Of a stretch of 24,467 nt of DNA, positions 8,632 to 16,138 are shown piece by piece. The stretch is from a virus. The translations under genes and the position numbers were made by a program. The number at the start of each line of letters is the position of its first letter. Positions within the stretch are counted from its first letter, which is position 1. Location of the stretch: the IMG/VR virus record IMGVR_UViG_3300032288_002871, positions 1 to 24,467 of that record. The stretch is one strand, 5' to 3'. A model generated the notes under the pieces. The model made no database searches. It was not told where the DNA came from and saw only the letters and a list, made by a program, of their open reading frames with translations.

Positions 8632-8838
8632 ATGGAGAATACACTAAAATACAGATTGAACGAGTTAAGACAAGAAAAAGAGTATGGTTATAAAAACCCT
8701 ACAACTAAGATTGACTACAAAAAAGTCAATTTAAACCCACAACACATTATTGATTTGGTAAAAAAATACCCGAATGACACTGAATTGGGGAAAAATGTAA
8801 GGAGTTATTTAATTGATTTGGGCGTTTATGGAAAATAA
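8632..8838 (+). CDS. hypothetical protein, 68 aa
   Basis: Not recognised. A small charged protein starting MENTLKYRLNELRQEKEYG, with a predicted N-terminal helix and a second helix near the C-terminus (PQHIIDLVKKYP). It starts 38 bases after the glutamine synthetase and its end overlaps the DUF3310 gene start by 11 bases, so it belongs to the same unit as DUF3310 and the methyltransferase. No metal or nucleotide-binding motif is visible. Confidence 0.7.
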   Translation: MENTLKYRLNELRQEKEYGYKNPTTKIDYKKVNLNPQHIIDLVKKYPNDTELGKNVRSYLIDLGVYGK

Positions 8839-9052
8839 AGAACAGGTTAACCACCCAAGCCATTATGGTGGAGAAACAAACCCATATGAAGCAATTAAAG
8901 TTATAGATGCTTGGAATCTTGGATTCTCACTTGGAAATACCGTAAAGTATATTTCAAGAGCTGGAAAAAAAGAAAAAGATAAAGAATTACAAGACCTTAA
9001 AAAGGCGTTGTGGTATTTGGTGCATCACATTAATACATTAGAGAAAAAATGA
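8828..9052 (+). CDS. DUF3310 phage protein
   Basis: A 74-residue protein with the DUF3310 pattern: N-H-P-S-H-Y near the start, Y-E-A-I-x-V-I-D-A-W, then L-G-N-T-V-K-Y-I-x-R-A-G-K-K and a final helix (LQDLKKALWYLVHHI). Family members are widespread in phages and are sometimes annotated as nucleotide-kinase-like, without firm biochemical proof. ATG 8828 is chosen because homologues begin just before the NHPSHY motif; the frame is open slightly further upstream. The start overlaps the preceding gene and the stop overlaps the methyltransferase start (ATGA at 9049-9052). Confidence 0.88.
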   Translation: MENKEQVNHPSHYGGETNPYEAIKVIDAWNLGFSLGNTVKYISRAGKKEKDKELQDLKKALWYLVHHINTLEKK

Positions 9053-9897
9053 TAGAAACAGGAAAAATATTAAATGGGGATTGTATTGAGGTGATGAAAA
9101 CATTACCAGAAGGTAGTGTTGACTTAATTGTTACTAGCCCACCCTATGGTGTTGGTATTGATTATGATGTACACGAAGACGATGTACCATTTGATGAATA
9201 TTTGGTATTTGCTAAGAATTGGTTAACCGAAGCATATAATCTATTAAAGGACGATGGACGAATTGCCCTTAACATTCCTTATGAAATCAATAGACAAAAA
9301 AAAGGTGGAAGAATTTTCTTTGTGTCGGAGATGTGGCAAATAATGAAAGAAATTGGATTTGGGTTCTTCGGAATCGTAGATTTGGAAGAAGAATCACCTC
9401 ATCGTAGTAAGACAACAGCATGGGGATCTTGGATGAGTCCAAGCTCACCATATATTTATAACCCAAAGGAGTGTGTTATTTTAGCATACAAAAAACACCA
9501 CATTAAAAAGGTTAAAGGAGACCCTCAGTGGAAAGGGACGCCGACTGAAATTGAACAGGAGGATGGAACCATAAAAAAGAAAGTTGTGTATGAAGAAACA
9601 GATAAGAAAGAGTTTATGGAACTTGTTTTTGGTCAGTGGAATTACTTTGCAGATACTAAATCACTCACCAAGGCAACGTTTTCAATGGATATCCCAACGA
9701 AAGCAATCAAGATATTGTCCTACAAAAACGATGTGATATTAGACCCATTTGCTGGTAGCGGTACAACATTAGTTGCTGCTGAAATACTCGGAAGAAGATG
9801 GTTAGGTATAGAATTATCACCAAATTATTGTGAGGTGGCAAAAACAAGGGTTGAATACTTTAAAACTTTACAAACAATACAAGAACTCCCACTTTAA
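9049..9897 (+). CDS. DNA methyltransferase, beta class (N4-cytosine or N6-adenine)
   Basis: A 282-residue SAM-dependent DNA methyltransferase. The catalytic motif TSPPY is at residues 29-33 and the SAM-binding motif D-P-F-A-G-S-G-T-T at about 232-240, the IV-to-I order of the beta class. SPPY-type motifs occur in both N4-cytosine and N6-adenine enzymes, so the base modified cannot be decided here. A stretch between them (about residues 165-185) is likely the target-recognition region. No restriction endonuclease gene is adjacent, so it is probably an orphan enzyme, perhaps protecting phage DNA from host restriction. The stop codon lies inside a terminator hairpin. Confidence 0.92.
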   Translation: MIETGKILNGDCIEVMKTLPEGSVDLIVTSPPYGVGIDYDVHEDDVPFDEYLVFAKNWLTEAYNLLKDDGRIALNIPYEINRQKKGGRIFFVSEMWQIMKEIGFGFFGIVDLEEESPHRSKTTAWGSWMSPSSPYIYNPKECVILAYKKHHIKKVKGDPQWKGTPTEIEQEDGTIKKKVVYEETDKKEFMELVFGQWNYFADTKSLTKATFSMDIPTKAIKILSYKNDVILDPFAGSGTTLVAAEILGRRWLGIELSPNYCEVAKTRVEYFKTLQTIQELPL

Positions 9898-9911
9898 TAA
9901 GTGGGTTTTTT
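9888..9911 (+). terminator. intrinsic terminator overlapping the methyltransferase stop
   Basis: Stem CCCACT (9888-9893) pairs with AGTGGG (9900-9905), loop TTAATA, followed by six T. The stop codon TAA of the methyltransferase (9895-9897) is in the loop. Confidence 0.85.
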
Positions 9912-9922
9912 GTTTTGTATAG

Positions 9923-9934
9923 TATTTATATGAT
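9923..9934 (+). promoter_or_regulatory. TATTTATA(T) motif, putative phage promoter
   Basis: TATTTATAT at 9923-9931, first T 12 bases before ATG 9935, directly after the methyltransferase terminator. This arrangement requires a new transcription start here. Confidence 0.5.
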
Positions 9935-10789
9935 ATGAAAATTATCATCACAGAAAATCAACTTGAATTATTAAAAAAAACATCTTTAACTGAAAGTGAA
10001 GAACTAAATCAGTATGATTTAACTGCGGATGAAATGCGTCAAGTTGAAGAACAATCAGAACAAGATGTTAAGGAATACTATGAGAGCTTAAAAAAAGAAG
10101 TTAAGGAACTAAGAAAAAGAGTTAAAATGTATAATGACTTTGATTGGAATAAACTAGATGTTGAAAATACAAAAGTGATTAAAAAACAAATAGTCCAGCC
10201 AGAAATAAATAAATTAAAAAATCTTGAGGAACAACTTTCTAACTTTAATTTTGAAGAACGAAAGAAAGGACGAATAAATTGGAATCTAACAAGTGCAGGA
10301 GGAATTGGTTTTGCAATAAGGTATAAAAGATACCAAGATGAGGCATTGAATAGAAATCTAACTAAAGAAGATATAATTGACTTATTTGTGACAGCACTTG
10401 AGGGGGGTTCAAACTACTGGTATCATATGGATTTACCTGACAACATTAAATCATTCGGGGACTCAACATCAGAAGCGATAGGTGAATATATCCTAAAAGG
10501 TGGATACATAGTATTCTACGATGTTGAAGAATATGATAGAGTATTATGGAATAAAGAAAAAGGAGAATATAACATTCAAGGAGATGTAGAAGATGAAAAA
10601 TCTTTTAATGAGGATTTAGAAGAAACAAAACTTGGTTATGTTGATATGGATAAAATATTGGATACAATAACAATAATAAAAAGAGATTACCCTGAAGTTT
10701 GGGAAAACATTTTGTTGGAACAGGCAGATGCTGGAGACGCCGATGTTTTTCTTCAAATTTGTGTAATGGGTGAAGTAGTTTATGGATAA
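9935..10789 (+). CDS. MKIIITENQ-tagged protein, 284 aa
   Basis: Function unknown. It begins MKIIITENQLELLKK, the tag shared with the genes at 15593, 16135, 16479, 17817 and 20519. After the tag comes an acidic coiled-coil region (about residues 25-105, with E/K heptads) and then a globular part with aromatic residues (SNYWYHMDLPDNIKSFGD, DVEEYDRVLWNKE). The I-T-E within the tag fits a T4-type prohead-protease site. It starts a new unit after a terminator, and its end overlaps the start of the DHH-SET gene by eight bases if ATG 10782 is used there. A virion-internal role is inference. Confidence 0.75.
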   Translation: MKIIITENQLELLKKTSLTESEELNQYDLTADEMRQVEEQSEQDVKEYYESLKKEVKELRKRVKMYNDFDWNKLDVENTKVIKKQIVQPEINKLKNLEEQLSNFNFEERKKGRINWNLTSAGGIGFAIRYKRYQDEALNRNLTKEDIIDLFVTALEGGSNYWYHMDLPDNIKSFGDSTSEAIGEYILKGGYIVFYDVEEYDRVLWNKEKGEYNIQGDVEDEKSFNEDLEETKLGYVDMDKILDTITIIKRDYPEVWENILLEQADAGDADVFLQICVMGEVVYG

Positions 10790-12998
10790 TATGAGAAAAT
10801 TAATTAAAGAATCTGGAATTAGAGATATTAACAATATCGCAAAAAGATACAAGAAGGCTAAAATATACTTTCACCAAGATTTAGATGGTGTTACAACGGC
10901 ATTGGCAATGAAAAACTATTTGGAACAACAAGGTATTGAAGTTGTGGATGCTGAAGTTATACAATACGGAGATAAGGAGTTTTCAATTAAGAAAGCTGAT
11001 GCACAAGGAGAAGTGATGCCGGTACTTGTTGATTTTGCACACGGAAAACCAATGTTTGTAATACATACGGATCACCACGATACTCAAGCAGGTGCAGAAG
11101 AAACACAATCTACAAGTTTTAGACATTCAAGATCTAATGTTGAAACCATATCACAACTACTATCCCCAAAAGAAATATTCCCATCAGATGATATTATGTT
11201 GATATCTATAGTAGATTCTGCAAACTTCGCATCAAATGAAATCACACCAGAAATGGTAATGAACTACCTATTCAAGTATGATAAAGAAGCGTCTTTGAGA
11301 TCAAATAAAATGATGATGGGTTTAGTAACCAACAAACTTCTTTTGGCTTTTAAAAATAAACCAAGATTTTTAGAAGAAATTGTATTGAACGCTAAACCAT
11401 CACTATTGAGTATATTAAACAATATTAGAAAACAGGTAGATGAAAAAGGTTATGCTAAACCTGAAGAGTTAGTATCAAACCAAGCAAGTTATATTGAAAA
11501 ACAAAAACAGAATAAACAAGTTCAAAGAGTTGGAAATATTATAGTTCAATATGGTGGTGGAAGTATGACTAAGGCTGGTTCTTATGATAGATATACACCA
11601 TTCAAAAATAATCCAGATGCTGATTTTATTGTGATTGCTTGGCCGTTAGGGTTGGTACAAGCTTCCTGTAATCCGTTCAAACAAGAGAGAGCTTTGAAAG
11701 GTGTTGATTTAGGTGAAATGAAAAACGAAGTTTTAAGTAAGTTTGAAAATGAATTAAAAGGAATGACAATTACATTTGGAACACTTAAAAGAATATCTGA
11801 AACAAAGGCGGATTACCAGTCAGTCGGATTTACTTTCAAAGATATGTTAGCAATATATGGTAAATTACCATCATTTAAAATTAATGGTAATAGTGACAAC
11901 CTGATAAAAATATTAGAAAATGTGTCGAGTAAGTTATTTAAATCATTATCTGACAAACAAAAAGAATTATTAGATAAAGTAACAATAAATGGTTGGGATA
12001 TAATTCAAGCAAATTCAGGAGGACATAAGTGTATAACAAACATTTCAGGTATGTCTTTTCTTTATAGTAAAAGAAGAAAAGATGACGACAACCTTTCTGA
12101 CGATATGAAGTTAATTACCTACTATAAAGGAAATAATAGATTTGTTAAAGACATACAAGATAAACTTTCAAAATTTGGAAGGCTCTCAGACAAACAAATT
12201 GAAATGGCTCTTGATATTATAGGTAAAGAGACAAAATCAGACACACCTGAAATTACTTCGTATGTTGAATTAACAAAGGCAATACAACAAGAGTTTGTAA
12301 ATGTCTTGAATGAAAAAATTGAAAAAGGTTCGTTGAATGAAAGTAAAAACGAAACAAAAAAATATTATATTGATGACAGTAAAATCAAAAATGCAGGAAA
12401 AGGTGCTTTTGCAAAAAAAGACTTAAAGAAGGGAGAAAGAATAGGATTGTTACATACTATTAATAAGTTGTATACAGATTATGACTTTACTGAATTAGGT
12501 GAGATGCATAATCACAGCAACAAACCAACTTGTCATAACGAAAAGGTGGGTAATAAAAGATATTTAGTCGCATCAAAAGATTTGAAAAAAGGAGAAGAGT
12601 TAACCACAAATTATAGATTACAACCTGATTTAGAACAACCAAAAAAAGATTGGGGTTCTTTAAATGAAAATAAAATGTATAAGCCAGAAGTAGATGGTTA
12701 TAGAACTTACTCTCCATTTAAAAATTTACCATATATTATAGTAAATGGAAATGCTATCGATTGTAATAATATTGTGCATGATTTAATACTTTTAGGTGAT
12801 AATAAAAAAATTAAATATTGTAAAAAGAACTCAGGAATTTACACAATAAAAGGTGCGAATAATATTGTAGAGATACCAGTTCAACAAGGAGAAAACATTA
12901 AAGATATTTTCAAAGATTCCAAGTCAATTTCAGAATGGATTAGAAATAGAGTGAAAAAAATAGATAAAAACGGAGAAATTAAAAAAATGTTCTTCTAA
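10782..12998 (+). CDS. DHH-family phosphoesterase fused to a SET domain
   Basis: A 738-residue multidomain protein. Residues about 25-110 show DHH phosphoesterase motifs: HQDLDGVTTA, VDFAHG and HTDHHDTQ. D-S-A-N-F follows near 148 and the DHHA1-type G-G-H-K near residue 413. DHH enzymes hydrolyse oligonucleotides or cyclic dinucleotides, or act as RecJ-like exonucleases. Residues about 525-617 form a SET-type lysine methyltransferase module: GKGAFAKKDLKKGE, NHSNKPTCHN and KGEELTTNY. The SET domain is bracketed by near-identical GSLNESK (516-522) and GSLNENK (625-631). A third C-terminal domain of about 105 residues is unrecognised. ATG 10791 would give MRKLIKESG, which also fits the leader-tag pattern, so either start is possible. 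Confidence 0.85.
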   Translation: MDNMRKLIKESGIRDINNIAKRYKKAKIYFHQDLDGVTTALAMKNYLEQQGIEVVDAEVIQYGDKEFSIKKADAQGEVMPVLVDFAHGKPMFVIHTDHHDTQAGAEETQSTSFRHSRSNVETISQLLSPKEIFPSDDIMLISIVDSANFASNEITPEMVMNYLFKYDKEASLRSNKMMMGLVTNKLLLAFKNKPRFLEEIVLNAKPSLLSILNNIRKQVDEKGYAKPEELVSNQASYIEKQKQNKQVQRVGNIIVQYGGGSMTKAGSYDRYTPFKNNPDADFIVIAWPLGLVQASCNPFKQERALKGVDLGEMKNEVLSKFENELKGMTITFGTLKRISETKADYQSVGFTFKDMLAIYGKLPSFKINGNSDNLIKILENVSSKLFKSLSDKQKELLDKVTINGWDIIQANSGGHKCITNISGMSFLYSKRRKDDDNLSDDMKLITYYKGNNRFVKDIQDKLSKFGRLSDKQIEMALDIIGKETKSDTPEITSYVELTKAIQQEFVNVLNEKIEKGSLNESKNETKKYYIDDSKIKNAGKGAFAKKDLKKGERIGLLHTINKLYTDYDFTELGEMHNHSNKPTCHNEKVGNKRYLVASKDLKKGEELTTNYRLQPDLEQPKKDWGSLNENKMYKPEVDGYRTYSPFKNLPYIIVNGNAIDCNNIVHDLILLGDNKKIKYCKKNSGIYTIKGANNIVEIPVQQGENIKDIFKDSKSISEWIRNRVKKIDKNGEIKKMFF

Positions 12999-13065
12999 TT
13001 ATTTGACTTAAAAATTTATTTAATATATAATTACAATATAACTTAAACAATATTTAATAATATAT

Positions 13066-13215
13066 ATGTTAGAAACAACCACAAAAGAAGTAGAAAATAT
13101 CATTTACAGTTATGTGAATGATAAAAACGAAAAAGTACATACACCAAACTTGGAGTTTGCCAAAATTATGTCGTACAAATACGAAACATATAACGTGTTT
13201 GAAGAAAGGGAATAA
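13066..13215 (+). CDS. small hypothetical protein, 49 aa
   Basis: ATG 13066 to TAA 13213. The product begins MLETTTKEVENIIYSYVNDK and ends YETYNVFEERE. It has balanced charged and aromatic residues and no stop-rich neighbours, typical of a real short gene. A TATTTAATAA stretch lies 15 bases before the ATG, a variant of the phage promoter-like motif. It lies between the DHH-SET gene and the promoter of the large RNA. Not recognised. Confidence 0.6.
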   Translation: MLETTTKEVENIIYSYVNDKNEKVHTPNLEFAKIMSYKYETYNVFEERE

Positions 13216-13233
13216 AAAAAAATCCACAAAGTA

Positions 13234-13265
13234 CTTGACAAATAAAAATAAAAGTCGTAACTTTG
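13234..13265 (+). promoter_or_regulatory. Bacteroidota-type promoter for the large RNA
   Basis: CTTG (13234-13237), 20 bases, TAACTTTG (13258-13265). A transcript would begin near 13272, just before a 6-bp hairpin, and no convincing protein frame follows for almost 1 kb. Confidence 0.7.
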
Positions 13266-13271
13266 TAAAAC

Positions 13272-14205
13272 AAATTCGGAAACGTCCGAAATCGTTCTTT
13301 GAAAAATGAGAATATCCATTCAGGAAACTGATAAAAGATATTGGGCTGTGTATAGTCCTTAAATAAACTACGAAAGTAGGATAAAGTGAATCCACAAGTG
13401 TAATGGATTTGCGGTTTGGGAAACCGAACTCAAGTACACAAGCGGGATACCGTTTAACCTTTAGTACCGAGGGCAACGCTGTAGGGAAAGTGGTTAGATG
13501 ATTGGGCGATGTGGGTCGTCTGATTGAGGTGGGAACACCAATAGGAATAACTCGTAGGAATTTTGCAAAACATAGGGTTATCCAACTTTATTATTGCGAG
13601 TTCCAATATGATAGGATACTTAAAACCGAAAGGTATGTTAACGTACAGGTGGTGCTGTTATTAACCTTGATAAACCTCTACCAAGGGGTTAATCACGAAG
13701 TAATCTTGAAGTATGGAGATGGGGACATTTCAGAGAGTAGTTGAGTATCGGGTCGCTCAAAAGGTGGCTTGGCTCGGGTGGCGGACCACTACTTTCACAA
13801 TCCACGACACAAAAACTTTATGGAAAGTAATAAATCTATTATTAAACTACAGAAAGGAAAAGTGTCCGTCAGGTTTGGATGAAAGGTGACTACATAGTAA
13901 TGAGCCGTTCATTGCACACAGAGATCCCAAGTCAATGTGTAATTATCCGAAAAACCTTTAATCCCGCAAGGACGAACTGGGGAGGCATCCTCGGAAAGAG
14001 TCGATTAAGATGAGAGTAGTTCAAACCTCAAGGAGTGGTTCACCTAAATAACCGTCACTGAGAAATACTTCTCAAAAGGAAGTGGATAAGAGTAGAAAAA
14101 ATAATGACTCTAAAGGTTCTCAATGAAACGTGTAATCTCAACGTTCTTTTTTAGGTTTATCTTATAAGAAAAAAAATATGGGTACAAATGACTTTGTATC
14201 CTTTT
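13272..14205 (+). ncRNA. giant structured non-coding RNA candidate (GOLLD/ROOL-like or new class)
   Basis: About 930 bases without a credible gene, richer in G+C than its surroundings, bounded by a promoter (13234-13265) and a terminator (14180-14211). Local hairpins include 13275-13290 (6 bp, AACG loop), 13368-13379 (GAAA), 13389-13409 (6 bp), 13412-13426 (6 bp), 13528-13539 (GGAA), 13625-13634 (GAAA), 13661-13692 (9 bp with a GG bulge), 13897-13915 (7 bp), 13982-13992 (GAGG/CCTC) and 14059-14074 (6 bp). Longer-range helices include 13549-13554 with 13597-13602, 13733-13741 with 13788-13796 (9 bp, one G-U), 13958-13963 with 14003-14008, and a possible closing helix 13307-13313 with 14116-14122. 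Size, GNRA loops and location in a tRNA-rich phage recall GOLLD and ROOL RNAs. Class membership is not shown. Confidence 0.75.
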
Positions 14206-14211
14206 TTTTTT
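14180..14211 (+). terminator. strong intrinsic terminator of the large RNA
   Basis: GGGTACAAA (14180-14188) pairs with TTTGTATCC (14193-14201), nine pairs with one G-U, loop TGAC, then ten T. The 3' arm also carries the TTTG element of the next promoter. Confidence 0.9.
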
Positions 14212-14220
14212 GTATATTTG
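14193..14220 (+). promoter_or_regulatory. Bacteroidota-type promoter, leaderless gene
   Basis: TTTG (14193-14196) and TATATTTG (14213-14220) with a 16-base spacer, shorter than usual. The ATG of the next gene is only four bases downstream, so the transcript would start at or next to the start codon. Confidence 0.6.
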
Positions 14221-14224
14221 TCTT

Positions 14225-14605
14225 ATGAAAAACACAGATAAAGTAGGAAGGGCAATATCAGACAAAGAAATTAAAATCATTAATAAAATAGTCAAAAATA
14301 AAAAATATGAAGTCGACAATACTGTTAGATATTCAGAGTTTAATGATGCGTTTTTAAAAATAAATCGGGTAAGAAAATACCACACAAAGTGGAGTAATAT
14401 TTTTACCTATGAAGTTGAAGTTACTGTAAATTTAAGTGGATGTGATTTCTATACTAATAGTTATTGTACAAAAAATGCAAGAAGAGTTAATGGTTATTAC
14501 AATAGAAGTATTAAAAGCACTGTTTTTTCAGAATTAAAATATTTTGGTTTAGAGAGTGAAAATGATATTATAATTACAAAAATTAAATATGAATCATTTG
14601 AATAA
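14225..14605 (+). CDS. hypothetical protein, 126 aa
   Basis: Not recognised. ATG 14225 (MKNTDKVGRAISDKEIKIIN) is chosen because the frame's upstream extension would lie within the promoter -7 element. The protein is basic and rich in N, K and Y. It has an N-terminal helical half and a C-terminal strand-rich half (FTYEVEVTVNLSGCDFYTNS). The polarity and aromatic content suggest an exposed or nucleic-acid-contacting surface, but no family motif is visible. Expression probably needs no leader sequence. Confidence 0.7.
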   Translation: MKNTDKVGRAISDKEIKIINKIVKNKKYEVDNTVRYSEFNDAFLKINRVRKYHTKWSNIFTYEVEVTVNLSGCDFYTNSYCTKNARRVNGYYNRSIKSTVFSELKYFGLESENDIIITKIKYESFE

Positions 14606-14628
14606 TTAAATTATTTTTTTTAAATTTG
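14597..14628 (+). promoter_or_regulatory. Bacteroidota-type promoter
   Basis: TTTG (14597-14600), 20 bases, TAAATTTG (14621-14628), with ATG 14643 following. The -33 element lies in the last codons of the previous gene. Confidence 0.65.
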
Positions 14629-14642
14629 TATAAATAAAAATT

Positions 14643-14909
14643 ATGGCATCAATCAAACAAATAACAATCATACACCCAAAATTTGGTGAAATATTAAATG
14701 AAACTTTTGCTGATGAAACACAGTTTAAAATATTTTTGAATATGGTTCATAGTTCAATTGAGTTAAATAATAAACTAACTACTTTCAACGGAAAAGATTT
14801 CTTACTTCACATTCCTTACGACATACTTAAGGATTGTTTAGTGATAGGTAACACTAAAGAAGTTACAATGGCTGAAATGGTTGTTGCTAAATCCAAAATA
14901 GAATCCTGA
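14643..14909 (+). CDS. hypothetical protein, 88 aa
   Basis: Not recognised. It starts MASIKQITIIHPKFGEILNE and contains a helix of mixed hydrophobic/charged pattern (TQFKIFLNMVHSSIELNNKL) and a strand-rich centre (FLLHIPYDILKDCLVIG). It is soluble, with no Cys pair or signal peptide. It has its own promoter, and a structured 3' region with three hairpins follows the stop codon. Function unknown. Confidence 0.7.
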   Translation: MASIKQITIIHPKFGEILNETFADETQFKIFLNMVHSSIELNNKLTTFNGKDFLLHIPYDILKDCLVIGNTKEVTMAEMVVAKSKIES

Positions 14910-14915
14910 TAGTTT

Positions 14916-15005
14916 CTTTGTTAATCTTTAAAACAAAGTGGTGGCAGTTAGATTCACAATCCGTGAACGACCCGAAAAAAGTGAGAGTAGTTTCTCACTT
15001 TTTTT
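14916..15005 (+). terminator. structured 3' region with three hairpins ending in a terminator
   Basis: CTTTGTT (14916-14922) pairs with AACAAAG (14932-14938); TTCAC (14953-14957) pairs with GTGAA (14963-14967); GTGAGA (14981-14986) pairs with TCTCAC (14993-14998). The last stem is flanked by six A and seven T and forms an efficient, probably bidirectional terminator. The first two hairpins are not needed for termination and may mark a small RNA or 3'-UTR element. Confidence 0.75.
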
Positions 15006-15017
15006 ATTTTATTCACG

Positions 15018-15026
15018 TATTTATAA
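15018..15026 (+). promoter_or_regulatory. TATTTATAA motif
   Basis: Same motif as at 5075 but 21 bases before ATG 15039. It follows directly after a terminator, so a start site here is needed. Confidence 0.4.
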
Positions 15027-15038
15027 TAAAAAGTAGTG

Positions 15039-15593
15039 ATGAAAAAAATTATATCAGAAAATATGAATTATCATATTGAACACGGGATTAGATTATCTGA
15101 AAATATATTCAGACCATTTTCTAATGAATTTTTCAATTTAATAAATGAAGCTCGTGATTTATACAATGAGGGCGAAATTTTAGTTGATGATGAAGATTTA
15201 TGGTTAGTTGAATCTGATTTTGGAAAAAAAGTAAAACTTGAAAATGGTAAAATAGTAAGACTGGATGTTCCATACGTATCAGATACTTTGAATGAAGCAG
15301 AATATAAAGGAAGAAAAGTTCAAATTGGTAGACCTATGAGAAATACCGGAGGAGGAAAAAAATATGTAGTATACGTAAAAAATCCTTCAACAGGTAAAGT
15401 TAAAAAGATTAGTTTCGGAGATGTTCACGGGGGATTAACCGCAAAAGTATCAAACCCAAAGGCAAGAAAGGCGTTTGCTTCTAGACACAATTGTCAAGCA
15501 AAAAAAGATAGGATGACTGCCGGTTATTGGGCTTGTAGAATTAACAGATACGGACATCTTTGGGGTGGAAAAACATATGGAGGATATTGGTGA
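15039..15593 (+). CDS. phage protein with VQIGRPMR / RHNC-x(n)-YWACR domain
   Basis: A 184-residue protein, start ATG 15039 (a GTG lies one codon upstream). It opens MKKIISENMNYHI, a tag variant with an I-S-E site. A second processing-like site L-N-E precedes the globular part (about residue 84-86, then AEYKGRKVQIGRPMR). The C-terminal 100 residues contain a strand-rich YVVYVKNPSTGKVKKISFGD and then ARKAFASRHNCQAKKDRMTA followed by YWACR. I recall this combination from many T4-like and marine phage proteins of unknown, possibly virion, function. Cleavage after LNE would release exactly this domain. It ends TGATG, coupled to the next gene. Confidence 0.75.
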   Translation: MKKIISENMNYHIEHGIRLSENIFRPFSNEFFNLINEARDLYNEGEILVDDEDLWLVESDFGKKVKLENGKIVRLDVPYVSDTLNEAEYKGRKVQIGRPMRNTGGGKKYVVYVKNPSTGKVKKISFGDVHGGLTAKVSNPKARKAFASRHNCQAKKDRMTAGYWACRINRYGHLWGGKTYGGYW

Positions 15594-16138
15594 TGAAAAT
15601 CATAATTACAGAAGAACAATATAAAATATTAGAAAACACATCAGAAGAAGAAAGGGTTAAAAAAGTATTGTTTAAATTTTGGCAAAAAGAGTTAGAAATG
15701 AATGGAGAAATTGAATTTGATTCCGGAATTGCTAAATACGTAAACTATAATCCTGATAAAATTCGTGAAATGTTTTTTGAGTTTCTTGGAGGTTGGGATA
15801 AAATGACTGAAAAGGCATACCAACTAATGGGAAGAACTTTTGATACAATGGATTATGATTTTAGTGGTGGGTATGATTTTAGGTTCACTGTTAAAGGACA
15901 TAGGGATTTTGAAGAAGATGGGTATATGATGGTTGATTGCCAAATAGATAGTGATGGTAAAGTAACACTAATGATGGACAATATGGAAACCCGTTATTTA
16001 AAAGATTTAGAAGAAGATGAGGATTTGTGGTGGGAAGTTGATAGTGAAATACGTTCATTAATTGAAGATATATTGTATGTGGAAGTAACCAAAAAAACAG
16101 GAATCATTGTTGATATAAATTTGTGTTGGGTAGAATGA
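15593..16138 (+). CDS. MKIIITEEQ-tagged protein, 181 aa
   Basis: Function unknown. ATG 15593 overlaps the previous stop by one base (TGATG) and gives MKIIITEEQYKILENTSEEE; the frame is open upstream but the tag fixes the start. The body is acidic with alternating strands (FSGGYDFRFTVKGHRDF, GYMMVDCQIDSDGKVTLMMD) and a Glu/Asp-rich helix near the end. The C-terminal third (REMFFEFLGGWDK upstream; EVDSEIRSLIEDILYVE) is reminiscent of small phage proteins but not a named family. It is first in a run of three coupled genes with the same tag. Confidence 0.75.
   Translation: MKIIITEEQYKILENTSEEERVKKVLFKFWQKELEMNGEIEFDSGIAKYVNYNPDKIREMFFEFLGGWDKMTEKAYQLMGRTFDTMDYDFSGGYDFRFTVKGHRDFEEDGYMMVDCQIDSDGKVTLMMDNMETRYLKDLEEDEDLWWEVDSEIRSLIEDILYVEVTKKTGIIVDINLCWVE

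Noticed and set aside
13330-13366. Group I intron-like words (AAGATAT, TATAGTCC) in the RNA region
   Set aside because: They lie at the 5' end, not at a P7/3' splice position. There are no split exons on either side, and the region is bounded by a promoter and a terminator.
13069-13476. Minus-strand open frames across the 49-residue gene and the start of the RNA
   Set aside because: They are antisense to a better plus-strand gene and promoter, and are Phe/Cys-rich as expected for shadows of AT-rich sequence.
13502-13744. An 80-codon open frame inside the large RNA region
   Set aside because: Its codon use and composition are unlike the neighbouring genes, no start signal precedes it, and it runs through several hairpins. 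It is treated as a chance frame in an RNA gene.
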